64,000 bases of DNA from Zhihengliuella flava (GTDB lineage Bacteria; Actinomycetota; Actinomycetes; Actinomycetales; Micrococcaceae), in assembly GCF_015751895.1 (NCBI RefSeq), contig NZ_JADOTZ010000001.1, positions 372,001 to 436,000 of the forward strand. Direction: 5' to 3'. Of this stretch, positions 53,691-64,000 are shown piece after piece (the stretch's first letter is position 1; every line of letters begins with the position of its first letter). The notes under the pieces are model-generated. The model made no database searches. It worked only from the letters and a program-made list of their open reading frames with translations, and was not told the origin of the DNA. The translations under genes were made by a program, and so were the position numbers.

Positions 53691-54935
53691 ATGGCGCCAG
53701 AGGAGACCACCACATCGCATCCTTCCCCATCCCGTCGATATGCGGTGACTGGCACGCTCGTCACCGACGCTGGCTTGATCGACGACGCTCTCGTCGCCAT
53801 TGAGGGCGACCGCATCGAATACGCCGGAACGGTGGCAGACTTCACACGCCGCAACGACGCCGGGGATTTTCCCGTGCGAATGAGCGGAGCGCGCATCATG
53901 CCTGGCCTCATCGATCTGCATTGCCACGGGAGTTTTGGAGGCGACTTCTCGACGTCGGACGCTCCCACCCTTCGCGCCGCGCTCACCCGACTGCATGCTG
54001 CGGGCACGACGACGCTCGTGGCCTCGCTGATGTCCGATCGCGCCGAGGCGATGTTGAGCGCGGCCGAGAGGATTGCTGAGTTCGTCGACGATGGCATGAT
54101 CGCTGGGATCCATGCCGAAGGCCCTTTTCTTGCTCCCGCGCGCGCGGGAGCCCAAGACGCGACGGCCTTTCGGGACCCCGATCCAGCGTTTGTTGATGAG
54201 CTCATCGCGGCGAGCCGCGGTGCACTGCGCACGATGACGTTCGCCCCGGAGCGGCCTGGAGCCGATGCCCTCATCGAACAACTCGTTTCCCACGGAGTCA
54301 TTCCATCGATCGGGCACACCGACGCCAGCACTGAACTAACCCGCCAGTCCCTCGACCTCGCTCTCGAAGAACTGTCCTCGGCTGGTTTCGATGGCTACAC
54401 AGAAATCCCCACGGTGACCCATCTTTTCAACGGCATGGCGCCCTGGCACCACCGCACACCGGGGGCGGCTGGCGCGGCACTCGAGTTTGCATTGCGGCGC
54501 CGGGCCCGAATTGAAGTGATCGGCGATGGCCACCATCTACACCCGGATACGTTGCGCATGCTCCTCCTAGCGGTGCCGGAGGAGTGCCTCGCGCTCGTAA
54601 CGGACTCCACCGCGGCAACGGGTATGCCCGATGGTGATTATCCACTGGGGCAGCTCCGCATCAGGCGAAGCCAGGGACAGGTCCACTCGGCTGAGGGACA
54701 CTTGGCGGGAAGCGCCTCGACCCTTTTGGACGCGGTGCTGTTGTGCGTTGAAGCCGGCGTCGACATGCTACGGGTCCTGCCAGCCGTCACGACCGTGCCG
54801 GCGGCTATTCTGGGGCTTCAAGACGAGGTCGGCGCCCTTCATGAGGGCTTCCGCGCAGACCTGCTCGTGCTCGACGAGTCCTTGGATCTCGTCGCGACGA
54901 TCCGCGCCGGAGAGGTCCTCACAGAGTCACCGTGA
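53691..54935 (+). CDS. nagA: N-acetylglucosamine-6-phosphate deacetylase
   Basis: First step of amino-sugar catabolism, giving glucosamine-6-phosphate. 414 aa, amidohydrolase fold. His77 and His79 are in GLIDLHCHGSFGGDF, the metal Glu in GIHAEGPFLA, metal His in IGHTDA and THLFNGMAPWHHR, and the catalytic Asp in LVTDSTAATGM. It lies 29 nt after nucS but has its own leaderless-type start. No nagB is adjacent. Confidence 0.93.
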   Translation: MAPEETTTSHPSPSRRYAVTGTLVTDAGLIDDALVAIEGDRIEYAGTVADFTRRNDAGDFPVRMSGARIMPGLIDLHCHGSFGGDFSTSDAPTLRAALTRLHAAGTTTLVASLMSDRAEAMLSAAERIAEFVDDGMIAGIHAEGPFLAPARAGAQDATAFRDPDPAFVDELIAASRGALRTMTFAPERPGADALIEQLVSHGVIPSIGHTDASTELTRQSLDLALEELSSAGFDGYTEIPTVTHLFNGMAPWHHRTPGAAGAALEFALRRRARIEVIGDGHHLHPDTLRMLLLAVPEECLALVTDSTAATGMPDGDYPLGQLRIRRSQGQVHSAEGHLAGSASTLLDAVLLCVEAGVDMLRVLPAVTTVPAAILGLQDEVGALHEGFRADLLVLDESLDLVATIRAGEVLTESP

Positions 54936-55139
54936 TTTAACGCAATATTCTCTCATCCGCGTTGCTGCGCACAGACGCATATGTGATGCTGATCTTAGCT
55001 TTTGTGATGGTGATCGGCAAGCCCGCAAAGCAGGTTGCGGGTGAGAATTCCGTGGGCCCACCCTGGGGACGCTGGCTTTTCACCTCCCAGCCGCCTCGCC
55101 GAAGGGATCGGCGAGAGTGCAACACACAAGGAGAATTGA
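54936..55139 (+). promoter_or_regulatory. Structured 5' leader of the cold-shock gene
   Basis: Over 200 nt without an ORF of interest. Two hairpins: 55022-55028 with 55035-55041 (7 bp), and CTCGCCGA at 55095-55102 with 55108-55115 (8 bp), the second ending about 12 nt before the AAGGAG. AT-rich sequence at 54936-55020 may hold the promoter. Long structured leaders are known for csp genes, where they sense temperature. Confidence 0.45.
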
Positions 55140-55343
55140 ATGGCTCAGGGAACCGTCAAATGGTTCAACGCGGAAAAGGGCTTCGGCTTCATCACCCCGG
55201 ATGGGGCCGAGAGTGATGTCTTTGTGCATTACTCCGAAATTCAGTCCAATGGCTTCCGGACGCTCGATGAGAATCAGCGCGTGGAATTCGAAGTCGGCCA
55301 GGGAGCCAAGGGCCCCCAGGCCACCGGAGTCGTTGCCCTGTAG
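55140..55343 (+). CDS. cspA: Cold-shock protein (CspA family)
   Basis: RNA chaperone, five-stranded OB fold. 67 aa, full length. RNP1 KGFGFI (residues 13-18) and RNP2 VFVHYS (27-32) with the aromatic surface, and KWFNAEKG at the N-terminus. A strong AAGGAG ribosome binding site precedes ATG 55140, in contrast to the many leaderless genes around. Monocistronic, with a strong terminator after it. Confidence 0.95.
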   Translation: MAQGTVKWFNAEKGFGFITPDGAESDVFVHYSEIQSNGFRTLDENQRVEFEVGQGAKGPQATGVVAL

Positions 55344-55361
55344 AGGCCGGTACAGACGCGA

Positions 55362-55404
55362 AACGCCCGGTGGGCCCAGACTTAATCTGGGGCCACCGGG
55401 CGTT
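55362..55404. terminator. Terminator between cspA and DUF2550
   Basis: A 19-bp stem (55362-55380 with 55386-55404) with one mismatch and a CTTAA loop, lying between the converging cspA and DUF2550 stops; it can also close the atp transcript. Confidence 0.85.
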
Positions 55405-55415
55405 CGTTTGGCTCG

Positions 55416-55841
55416 CTAGCGCCAAGTTCCAACTCCCACGACGGGACCAGCCTCAAGCCATGAGCTAAGACCGGTGTAGGCGCCATAGTCCATGGCGAGC
55501 TCGATCTCGTCGCCTTGGTACCTGAGTAAGGTAATCACCCACCCGGCCGGCAAACGCCGTGCATCACTGCCTTGCACCTCGCGCCACCCGTCCAGTTCAA
55601 GGGAACTACGCAGGTAGCGCCGCCGCGGTATGGGAGACAACGAGTAAAGCGCCAGGAACTCCAACTCTCTGTCCGTATAACGACAAACCCCCGCCCGCCA
55701 TCGCCCTGAGGCGAGGCGGACGGAGGCGTCGAACGTGCCGAGCGCTCGGCGCAGCTGGAACCGACGAAGCGTGAAGGCACCGCACACCACACACAGTGCG
55801 GCTACTGCCGCAATGATGAGGAGAATGCCGACGTCGCTCAA
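55416..55841 (-). CDS. DUF2550 membrane-anchored protein
   Basis: 141 aa. One N-terminal hydrophobic helix (about 4-24, VGILLIIAAVAALCVV) and a cytoplasmic or periplasmic domain with RWRAGVCRYTDRELEFLALYS and LAMDYGAYTGLSSWLEAGP. This family follows atpC in most actinobacteria; its role is unknown. I use TTG 55841, 7 nt after the atpC stop; an ATG at 55901 lies inside atpC. The start is the least certain part. Confidence 0.8.
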   Translation of the reverse strand: MSDVGILLIIAAVAALCVVCGAFTLRRFQLRRALGTFDASVRLASGRWRAGVCRYTDRELEFLALYSLSPIPRRRYLRSSLELDGWREVQGSDARRLPAGWVITLLRYQGDEIELAMDYGAYTGLSSWLEAGPVVGVGTWR

Positions 55842-55848
55842 GGTCTTC

Positions 55849-56133
55849 TTATCGGTTTCCTGCCGAGGCAGCGTCCTGGAGCTTCGCGTTGTCTGCCACA
55901 ATCACGACCCGGTTGTTGTCGACCGAAAAGAATCCACCCTCTGAATCGACCAGGATTTTGGAACCGGCAACCGGCGTGATTTCGAGTTGACCAGCTTCCA
56001 TGACAGCCAGGACGGGAGTGTGACCCGGCATGACGCCAATGTCACCATCCGTGGTGCGTGCCTTGACCAGGGTCGCGGCGCCGGACCACACGAAGTGATC
56101 CGCCGCAACAATCTCAACGTCCAGTTCAGCCAT
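55849..56133 (-). CDS. atpC: ATP synthase epsilon subunit
   Basis: Central-stalk subunit of F1. 94 aa, consistent with the short actinobacterial form with only part of the C-terminal helices. AELDVEIVAADHFVWSGAA and GDIGVMPGHTPVLAVMEAG are typical. ATG 56133 is two bases after the atpD stop. Confidence 0.94.
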   Translation of the reverse strand: MAELDVEIVAADHFVWSGAATLVKARTTDGDIGVMPGHTPVLAVMEAGQLEITPVAGSKILVDSEGGFFSVDNNRVVIVADNAKLQDAASAGNR

Positions 56134-56135
56134 GA

Positions 56136-57647
<1,512 letters not shown>

Positions 57648-58541
57648 CTAGGACGCGTTCAGTGCGTCCGCACCGCCCACGATCTCGGTCAGCTCCTGGG
57701 TGATTTCCGCCTGGCGCGCGTTGTTCCGGAGCCGGGTGTACTTCTTAACCAGCTCGGAGGCATTGTCACCAGCCGCCTTCATCGCGCGCTGGCGCGCCGC
57801 GAGCTCGGAGGCCGCAGCTTGCAGCATGGCCGCAAAGATGCGCGATTCGATGTAGCGGGGCAGCAGAGCGTCCAGAACCTGTTCGGGTTCCGGCTCGTAC
57901 TCATAGAGCGGCAACAGGTCCGAGGCGTCGGTGGCCTCTTCCTCGACCACCTCGAGCGGAAGCAAGCGCGACACCGCTGGCTCCTGCAGCACCATGGACT
58001 GGAACTGCGTGTAGACGAAATGGATCTCGTCGACACCACCGTCCGCAAAGTCCGTAGTGAAATCCTCGAGAAGGGCGGTGCCGATCTCACGTGCGGTTTC
58101 AAACTCCGGGCTGTCGGTACCGCCGGTCCACACCTGGGCGTACTCACGTCCGCGGAAATCGAAGTACGCCTGAGCCTTGCGGCCAACGAGGTAGTACTTC
58201 ACTTCCTTGCCTTCGGAGCGCAGTCGCTCAGCCAGGCTTTCGGCATGCTTCAGAACGCTGGCAGAGTAGGCGCCGGCCAGTCCGCGGTCCGAGGACATGA
58301 TCAACACTGCGGATCGACGAACCTCTTCAGGCTCGTTGATCAGCGGGTGATCGAGTTCGGCCTGGGACGCAGCGGCAGAAACAGCACGGGTGATCGCGTT
58401 CGCGTACGGCAGGGAGGCGTTCATGCGTTGACGCGCCTTGCCGATACGGGACGTAGCGATCAGTTCCATCGCCTTGAAGATCTTGCCCATCGACTGAGTC
58501 GATGCGATCTTCTGGCGGTAGACCCGAATCTGGGCTCCCAT
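57648..58541 (-). CDS. atpG: ATP synthase gamma subunit
   Basis: Rotor shaft of F1. 297 aa. N-terminal helix [33 protein letters not shown] (in part) and the C-terminal [22 protein letters not shown] with [22 protein letters not shown] are conserved. Ribosome binding site AAAGGAAA is before ATG 58541. Confidence 0.95.
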   Translation of the reverse strand: MGAQIRVYRQKIASTQSMGKIFKAMELIATSRIGKARQRMNASLPYANAITRAVSAAASQAELDHPLINEPEEVRRSAVLIMSSDRGLAGAYSASVLKHAESLAERLRSEGKEVKYYLVGRKAQAYFDFRGREYAQVWTGGTDSPEFETAREIGTALLEDFTTDFADGGVDEIHFVYTQFQSMVLQEPAVSRLLPLEVVEEEATDASDLLPLYEYEPEPEQVLDALLPRYIESRIFAAMLQAAASELAARQRAMKAAGDNASELVKKYTRLRNNARQAEITQELTEIVGGADALNAS

Positions 58542-58612
58542 GTTTTTCCTTTCCTTGTCCTCGTCCTGAGGCGGACAAACTTTCGTTTGCCCGCCTCAGG
58601 GCTCAGAAGGTG

Positions 58613-60250
<1,638 letters not shown>

Positions 60251-60353
60251 CTGCAGTCCCTGCTCTCCTGTGTATCTGTCATCGTCCGCACGGAGCGTCG
60301 ATGACGGGGTTTGATTCAGTCTGTGATGCGGCTGCTGTTCCGCGCCGTGCGGA
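60251..60353 (-). promoter_or_regulatory. Structured atpH-atpA intercistronic RNA
   Basis: Nine bases directly after the atpH TGA (60353-60345) are the exact complement of 60293-60285, which is in the loop of a 7-bp hairpin (60278-60284 with 60299-60305). This could form a pseudoknot 20-90 nt before the atpA start. Confidence 0.5.
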
Positions 60354-61166
60354 TCAGCTGGCCAATCGACGTCGTAGTTCGCCCAAGCGGGCGATGGTCG
60401 ACGCGTCCAATACTTCGTCGCCGATGGCCACGCGGATGCCGCCGACCAGCTCAGGTTCGATGCTGACGTTGAGCGTCAGCTCGCGCCCGTAGAGGTTGTT
60501 CAGGCCAGCCTGCAGTCGCGTGGACTGCTCCGCCGTCAGCGGACGGGTGACGCTGACGTGTGCAATCCAGCGCTGTTGCCGGTGAGCAACCAACTCGTTG
60601 AAGCGGCGGACCAGTTCGACCGGCTTGAGCCCTCGCGGGGCGGAAACTGCCTGGCCGATGAGAAGTTTGGCGGGTTCGCTGGCTTCGGGAACCAGCTTGA
60701 GCGCCAAGGTCCGCTTCGCTTCCGCGCTCGCCTGAGGCTCGTCTAGTGCACGCTGGAGGTCATGGCTACCGCCCACGACCTCGGTGAACGCGAAGAGCTC
60801 AGCCTCGAGTGCATCCAGACCTTCCACGCCGTTCTGGCGCTCTGCTACGGCCACAGCGGCCGTCGCGGCGAGCACCTCAAGGGCATCCCCGATGTCGCGT
60901 GCCGAGCGCCAACGCGCAGCAGCGAGGTCCGCTGCCGTGGCTTCCGCCGCAGCGGAGACCTTGCCAGCCACCAGCCGCGACAACAGTGCGGCCTTGTCCT
61001 TGCCATCGCGTGCTGGATCAGTCAGTGCGCGGCGCAGACCAGCGTTGCCGTCTAGGAGGCTCAGGATGGTGAAGAGATCCTCAGCCAGCGACAGATCGGC
61101 AGTAGCCAGTCGTGATTCCAACTGCTGCTGTGCCGCTGCCAGTGACTCGCTCGATACGCCTGCCAT
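60354..61166 (-). CDS. atpH: ATP synthase delta subunit (stator)
   Basis: Connects F1 to the b subunits. 270 aa, the actinobacterial length. [20 protein letters not shown] at the start and [28 protein letters not shown] at the end (quoted in part) are typical. Its ATG shares one base with the atpF stop (TAATG). Confidence 0.94.
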   Translation of the reverse strand: MAGVSSESLAAAQQQLESRLATADLSLAEDLFTILSLLDGNAGLRRALTDPARDGKDKAALLSRLVAGKVSAAAEATAADLAAARWRSARDIGDALEVLAATAAVAVAERQNGVEGLDALEAELFAFTEVVGGSHDLQRALDEPQASAEAKRTLALKLVPEASEPAKLLIGQAVSAPRGLKPVELVRRFNELVAHRQQRWIAHVSVTRPLTAEQSTRLQAGLNNLYGRELTLNVSIEPELVGGIRVAIGDEVLDASTIARLGELRRRLAS

Positions 61167-61717
61167 TAGTTCGATGCACCTGCACTTTGCTGGGACTCGA
61201 GGTCCGCCAGGAAGCGATCCACCACGCGGGCCGAACGCTCATCGTCTGCGAGAGACTCGCCCACGATCTTCCCGGCAAGTTCCGTTGCGAGCGTGCCGAC
61301 CTCGTTGCGCAGCGAGGCGACAGCGGATGCCCGCTCGGCCTCGATCTGGGCATGAGCCTGCTCGGTGATGCGAGCGGACTCGGAAGCGGCCTTCTCCTTC
61401 AGCTCTGCCAAGATCTGCGCGCCTTCGGCGCGAGCTTCCTCGCGGATTCGGTTGGCTTCGGTCCGTGCGTCCACCAACTGCTGCTTGTAGTCCTCAAGCG
61501 CAGCGTTGGCTTCGGCTTGCGCCGCCTCAGCCTTGGCGATGCCGCCTTCGATGGCCTGCGAACGTTCCTCGTACGTCTTCTCAAACGCAGGAACGACGAA
61601 CTTGGTCACAATGAACAGCAGCACTGCGAAGCCCAGAACCGTGACGAGAATCTCCCACCAGTTGGGGAGCAGCGGATTGGCTCCCTCAGCAGCTGCGAGA
61701 ATAACTGCCTCGTTCAT
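61166..61717 (-). CDS. atpF: ATP synthase b subunit
   Basis: 183 aa. One N-terminal membrane helix (about 20-42, WWEILVTVLGFAVLLFIV) and a long Ala/Glu/Arg-rich coiled coil (EERSQAIEGGIAKAEAAQAE) that forms the peripheral stalk. Confidence 0.94.
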   Translation of the reverse strand: MNEAVILAAAEGANPLLPNWWEILVTVLGFAVLLFIVTKFVVPAFEKTYEERSQAIEGGIAKAEAAQAEANAALEDYKQQLVDARTEANRIREEARAEGAQILAELKEKAASESARITEQAHAQIEAERASAVASLRNEVGTLATELAGKIVGESLADDERSARVVDRFLADLESQQSAGASN

Positions 61718-61774
61718 TTTTCACCCGTCTTTCTGAAGATCGTATGGATTGATGGTGGGCATGGTGGCCCGAGA

Positions 61775-61987
61775 TCAGTTCCAGACGAAGGCGAACACGA
61801 GGCCGAGGATGGCCAGTGCTTCGGTGAAGGCCAGACCCATAAAGGCCAGCGGCTGGAGAACGCGCTGGGCCTCCGGCTGGCGGGCAACGCCGTTGATGAA
61901 TGCAGCGAAGACGAGGCCCACGCCGATGCCGCCGCCGATAGCGGAGAGGCCGTAACCGATGGCATTGAGGTTGCCGGAGATTTCCAT
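61775..61987 (-). CDS. atpE: ATP synthase c subunit (proteolipid)
   Basis: 70 aa hairpin of two membrane helices. The polar loop ARQPEAQR lies at 35-42 and the proton-carrying Glu56 in [12 protein letters not shown]+-type: the second-helix residues do not show the Na+-ligand set (Gln/Ser/Thr near the Glu) that marks sodium c subunits. Confidence 0.95.
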   Translation of the reverse strand: MEISGNLNAIGYGLSAIGGGIGVGLVFAAFINGVARQPEAQRVLQPLAFMGLAFTEALAILGLVFAFVWN

Positions 61988-62074
61988 TGTTTTCCTTTCA
62001 CGATGCCGCCCCGGTGCATCCGGATTGGCAGGTTGGTTCCGTTGTTGTCGACCCCCGCGAAGAGGGACAGCTAT

Positions 62075-62884
62075 TTAGTGGGCCTCTGAAATCGAGCCCT
62101 GGATGTAGACCGCGGTCAGCAGCACGAAGACGTAGGCCTGCAGCACCTGGATGAAAATCTCAAACAGGTACATGCCGACGCCACCGGCCATGGTCAGGAC
62201 ACCGAGTACCGGCATGGCGCCGGAGGTTTCAGTGAGCAGAAAGGCCGACCCGGAGGCCGCCAAAGCAATAATCATGTGCCCCGCGAGCATGGTGGCGAAG
62301 AGTCGCAAGGAATGCGTCAGCGGGCGGACCAAGAAGGTGGAGACGATCTCGATCAGGATCACGGGCACCAGGAACGCCTTGGGGACACCGGACGGGACCA
62401 CGGCCACCTTGAAGTAACCGATGCCGTGACGCTTGATGCCGAGGACAATCCACGTGATGTACACCATGCCGGCCAGCGCGTAGGCGGTTCCAACGTGCGA
62501 GGTGGTCGGCAGCTGGATGAACGGGATCGAGCCAAAGAGATTATTGACAAGAATGAAGAAGAACAGCGAGACGAGAACGGGAACGAAGGGCTTGAAGTCC
62601 TTCTCACCGATCAGGTCCTTCGCCACGTTGTTGCGCACGAAGTTGTAGCCGGACTCGCCCAAGAACTGGAACTTCCCCGGCACCATCTGACGACGGCGCG
62701 ATGCGGCCACCAAGAACCAGGAAATTAGTGCCACCGAGAGCAGCACCAGCAGCATCTGCTTGCCAAAGCCCTCCCCGTAGTGGGCGCCCCACGGAAGAAT
62801 TTCCGGTAGGTGCAAGTCATCGATCGTCGGGGCAACGAATCCTCCGGATTCATTGGTAGCCGCCGGAAGCGCAAGCGGGATCAA
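62075..62884 (-). CDS. atpB: ATP synthase a subunit
   Basis: 269 aa, six or so membrane helices. The essential Arg is in PLTHSLRLFATMLAGHMI, and FEIFIQVLQAYVFVLLTAVY closes the protein. First conserved ATP synthase gene of the operon after two accessory genes. Confidence 0.94.
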   Translation of the reverse strand: MIPLALPAATNESGGFVAPTIDDLHLPEILPWGAHYGEGFGKQMLLVLLSVALISWFLVAASRRRQMVPGKFQFLGESGYNFVRNNVAKDLIGEKDFKPFVPVLVSLFFFILVNNLFGSIPFIQLPTTSHVGTAYALAGMVYITWIVLGIKRHGIGYFKVAVVPSGVPKAFLVPVILIEIVSTFLVRPLTHSLRLFATMLAGHMIIALAASGSAFLLTETSGAMPVLGVLTMAGGVGMYLFEIFIQVLQAYVFVLLTAVYIQGSISEAH

Positions 62885-62962
62885 CGCGTTTCCTCTCTGC
62901 AGTGTCCGTCTTTGGGCATGTAGGTCTTCCGCTGGACGCGGGATTCCTTAACTTTGAAGTTG

Positions 62963-63211
62963 TTAGTTCCTGTTGCCGGTTTCGTCTTCGTTCCGCCGTC
63001 GATAGGCGGTGCGATGGGCGTTGGCGAGGAGTCCGCCCGCCAGAGCGCCGATGGCGACCCCGGCAATCCATATCCAGCGGGTCTGCAACAGGAAATCCAG
63101 ACCCCAGCCTACCAAACCGAAGGCGATCGCCCCGCCCACGATGTAGTTGATGAATTCGCGGGTCCACGAGCCATTTGTCGGCTCACGGTAGACCGACTCA
63201 AACCGTTCCAT
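62963..63211 (-). CDS. AtpZ/AtpI-type small membrane protein
   Basis: 82 aa. Two hydrophobic helices (about 23-40 and 46-62, YIVGGAIAFGLVGWGL and WIWIAGVAIGALAGGLLA). In relatives such proteins precede atpB and assist assembly or Mg handling. ATG 63211 has GAGG 5 nt upstream and overlaps the previous gene by 14 nt. I take it as AtpZ-like. Confidence 0.83.
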   Translation of the reverse strand: MERFESVYREPTNGSWTREFINYIVGGAIAFGLVGWGLDFLLQTRWIWIAGVAIGALAGGLLANAHRTAYRRRNEDETGNRN

Positions 63212-63680
63212 GCGCACCTCGCTCCCCCGCGCTAGCCCCGTCGTCGTACAGCTGGAAACGGAAGCGTGAGAAGACCACCATTTCGGTGGCTTGCCACACG
63301 ATGACGGCCCCCACCGCCGCTCCCAAGAACCACTCACGGACAAGCCAATCGGGCGTGCCCATGAGGAAAACGACCGCGCCAAAACCCACCACCTTGACCA
63401 GGTATCCGGCCATAAAAGCCCCGAGGGCGGCGCGGGGGTGGCGCAGGCCAACGAAGTGGCCGATCAGGAGGGTGATGCCAAAGAACACGACGACGAGCGC
63501 AGCAGCTGCGAGGACGGAGTACACGGCGTTGAGACCCGAGATGAGGCCCGCCGGGAGAATCGCCGCAACGGTAGCGATGGTGATGACCAGTGCACTGGCG
63601 CGCAGAAGGCGCAGCCACGGCTGCGTCGTTTCCCCGGCAGCCGAGGGACGCATCGCTGCGTCGGCTCGAGTCTGGCTCAT
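63198..63680 (-). CDS. AtpI-like ATP synthase accessory membrane protein
   Basis: 160 aa with four hydrophobic helices (ALVITIATVAAILPAGLI, VLAAAALVVVFFGITLLIG, AFMAGYLVKVVGFGAVVFL, FLGAAVGAVIVWQAT). It fits the AtpI/UncI position at the head of the atp operon; sequence similarity is weak, so the name is by context. ATG 63680 is taken; a TTG precedes it. Confidence 0.75.
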   Translation of the reverse strand: MSQTRADAAMRPSAAGETTQPWLRLLRASALVITIATVAAILPAGLISGLNAVYSVLAAAALVVVFFGITLLIGHFVGLRHPRAALGAFMAGYLVKVVGFGAVVFLMGTPDWLVREWFLGAAVGAVIVWQATEMVVFSRFRFQLYDDGASAGERGAHGTV

Positions 63681-63720
63681 CAATGTCCCGTCGGTACGTG
63701 GTGCTGGCGGAATGAGTCAT

Positions 63721-63750
63721 GTGCCCGTATGGGCACCGAGAGAAATTCTA
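63721..63750 (-). promoter_or_regulatory. Candidate atp operon promoter with start-site hairpin
   Basis: Minus-strand TAGAAT (63745-63750) is a good -10; no clear -35. The predicted mRNA begins a few bases before GTGCCC-GTAT-GGGCAC (63721-63736), a perfect 6-bp hairpin at the 5' end. Confidence 0.4.
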
Positions 63751-63771
63751 CACGACGTAGAGACGTTCGTG

Positions 63772-64000
63772 CTACATGCCACGTCTCTGACGGCGCGCAC
63801 TGACGCTGCGGCGCAACCACGGCCACATGGTCAGGATGGCTGCTCCTACCGTCAGCAAGGCGTTGACGCCGACAATGATATGCCAATCGAACTCTTTGAA
63901 AATGAAAGCGACTGAACCGAAGGCGACGATGGCAGACCAGAGATACAAGACGAGGACCGCCTGGCGCTGCGTGTAGCCGCCGTCAACCAACTTATGGTGT
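63772..64000 (-). CDS. WecA/MraY-type glycosyl-1-phosphate transferase, C-terminus (cut by right edge)
   Basis: 76 codons present; the 5' part is past 64000. It starts inside HHKLVDGGYTQRQAVLVLY, matching the HHxL motif of the phospho-sugar undecaprenyl-phosphate transferase family, followed by helices LWSAIVAFGSVAFIF and IIVGVNALLTVGAAILTMW and a basic tail. In actinobacteria such a gene sits before the atp operon. Confidence 0.82.
   Translation of the reverse strand, partial: HHKLVDGGYTQRQAVLVLYLWSAIVAFGSVAFIFKEFDWHIIVGVNALLTVGAAILTMWPWLRRSVSARRQRRGM

Overview
The window looks like a chromosomal segment of a GC-rich Gram-positive actinobacterium, most likely family Micrococcaceae (Arthrobacter, Kocuria or Micrococcus relatives); I cannot resolve the genus. 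Supporting this are frequent GTG/TTG starts, many start codons that sit 6-9 nt after a TANNNT hexamer (leaderless transcripts), NucS mismatch repair, the actinobacterial order pncB / clpS-DUF2017 / murI-MBL-rph-rdgB, DUF3039, and DUF2550 after atpC. I see no insertion sequence, phage, integrase, rRNA or CRISPR array.

Left part (1-19.4 kb): the 5' end of metG, serA, then two convergent secreted wall proteins (a PGRP-type amidase and a SpoIID/LytB-like protein), each ending in three SLH repeats. Next comes the branched-chain amino acid block ilvC-ilvN-ilvB with a complete leader-peptide attenuator, then ilvD. After a small unknown gene and a 2-hydroxyacid dehydrogenase come tRNA-Lys, a Bcp peroxiredoxin, tRNA-Leu, an orphan solute-binding lipoprotein, malate:quinone oxidoreductase, and a flavin monooxygenase-MarR pair with its own operator.

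Middle (19.4-45 kb): an NAD de novo operon nrtR-nadA-nadB-nadC-nifS in which every junction overlaps, headed by a NrtR-like palindrome. It faces a homoprotocatechuate (4-hydroxyphenylacetate) meta-cleavage operon: an FAH-RraA fusion, GntR, hpaE, hpaD, followed by iclR. Then an MFS transporter, sbcC-sbcD, a truncated ADP-ribosylglycohydrolase-like gene, an exonuclease-BRCT protein, rdgB, rph, an MBL protein, murI, DUF2017 and clpS. The NAD salvage genes pncB and pncA follow.

Right part (45-64 kb): an SF2 helicase whose ribosome binding site can pair with sequence just after the upstream DUF3039 gene, an ABC exporter, a YbbN-like protein, a multi-pass membrane protein with an internal signal-peptide-like segment, a small zinc-ribbon protein divergent from nucS, nagA, a cold-shock gene with a structured leader, and the whole F1Fo ATP synthase operon (atpI- and atpZ-like genes, then atpB-E-F-H-A-G-D-C). 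The right edge holds the C-terminus of a WecA/MraY-type transferase.

Most of the window is core metabolism. What deserves a second look is mainly regulation (ilvB attenuator, NrtR operator, DUF3039-helicase coupling, atpH-atpA RNA fold, pervasive leaderless starts) and a few odd proteins (FAH-RraA fusion, ADP-ribosylglycohydrolase lacking its N-terminus, SLH wall-hydrolase pair, internal signal peptide).
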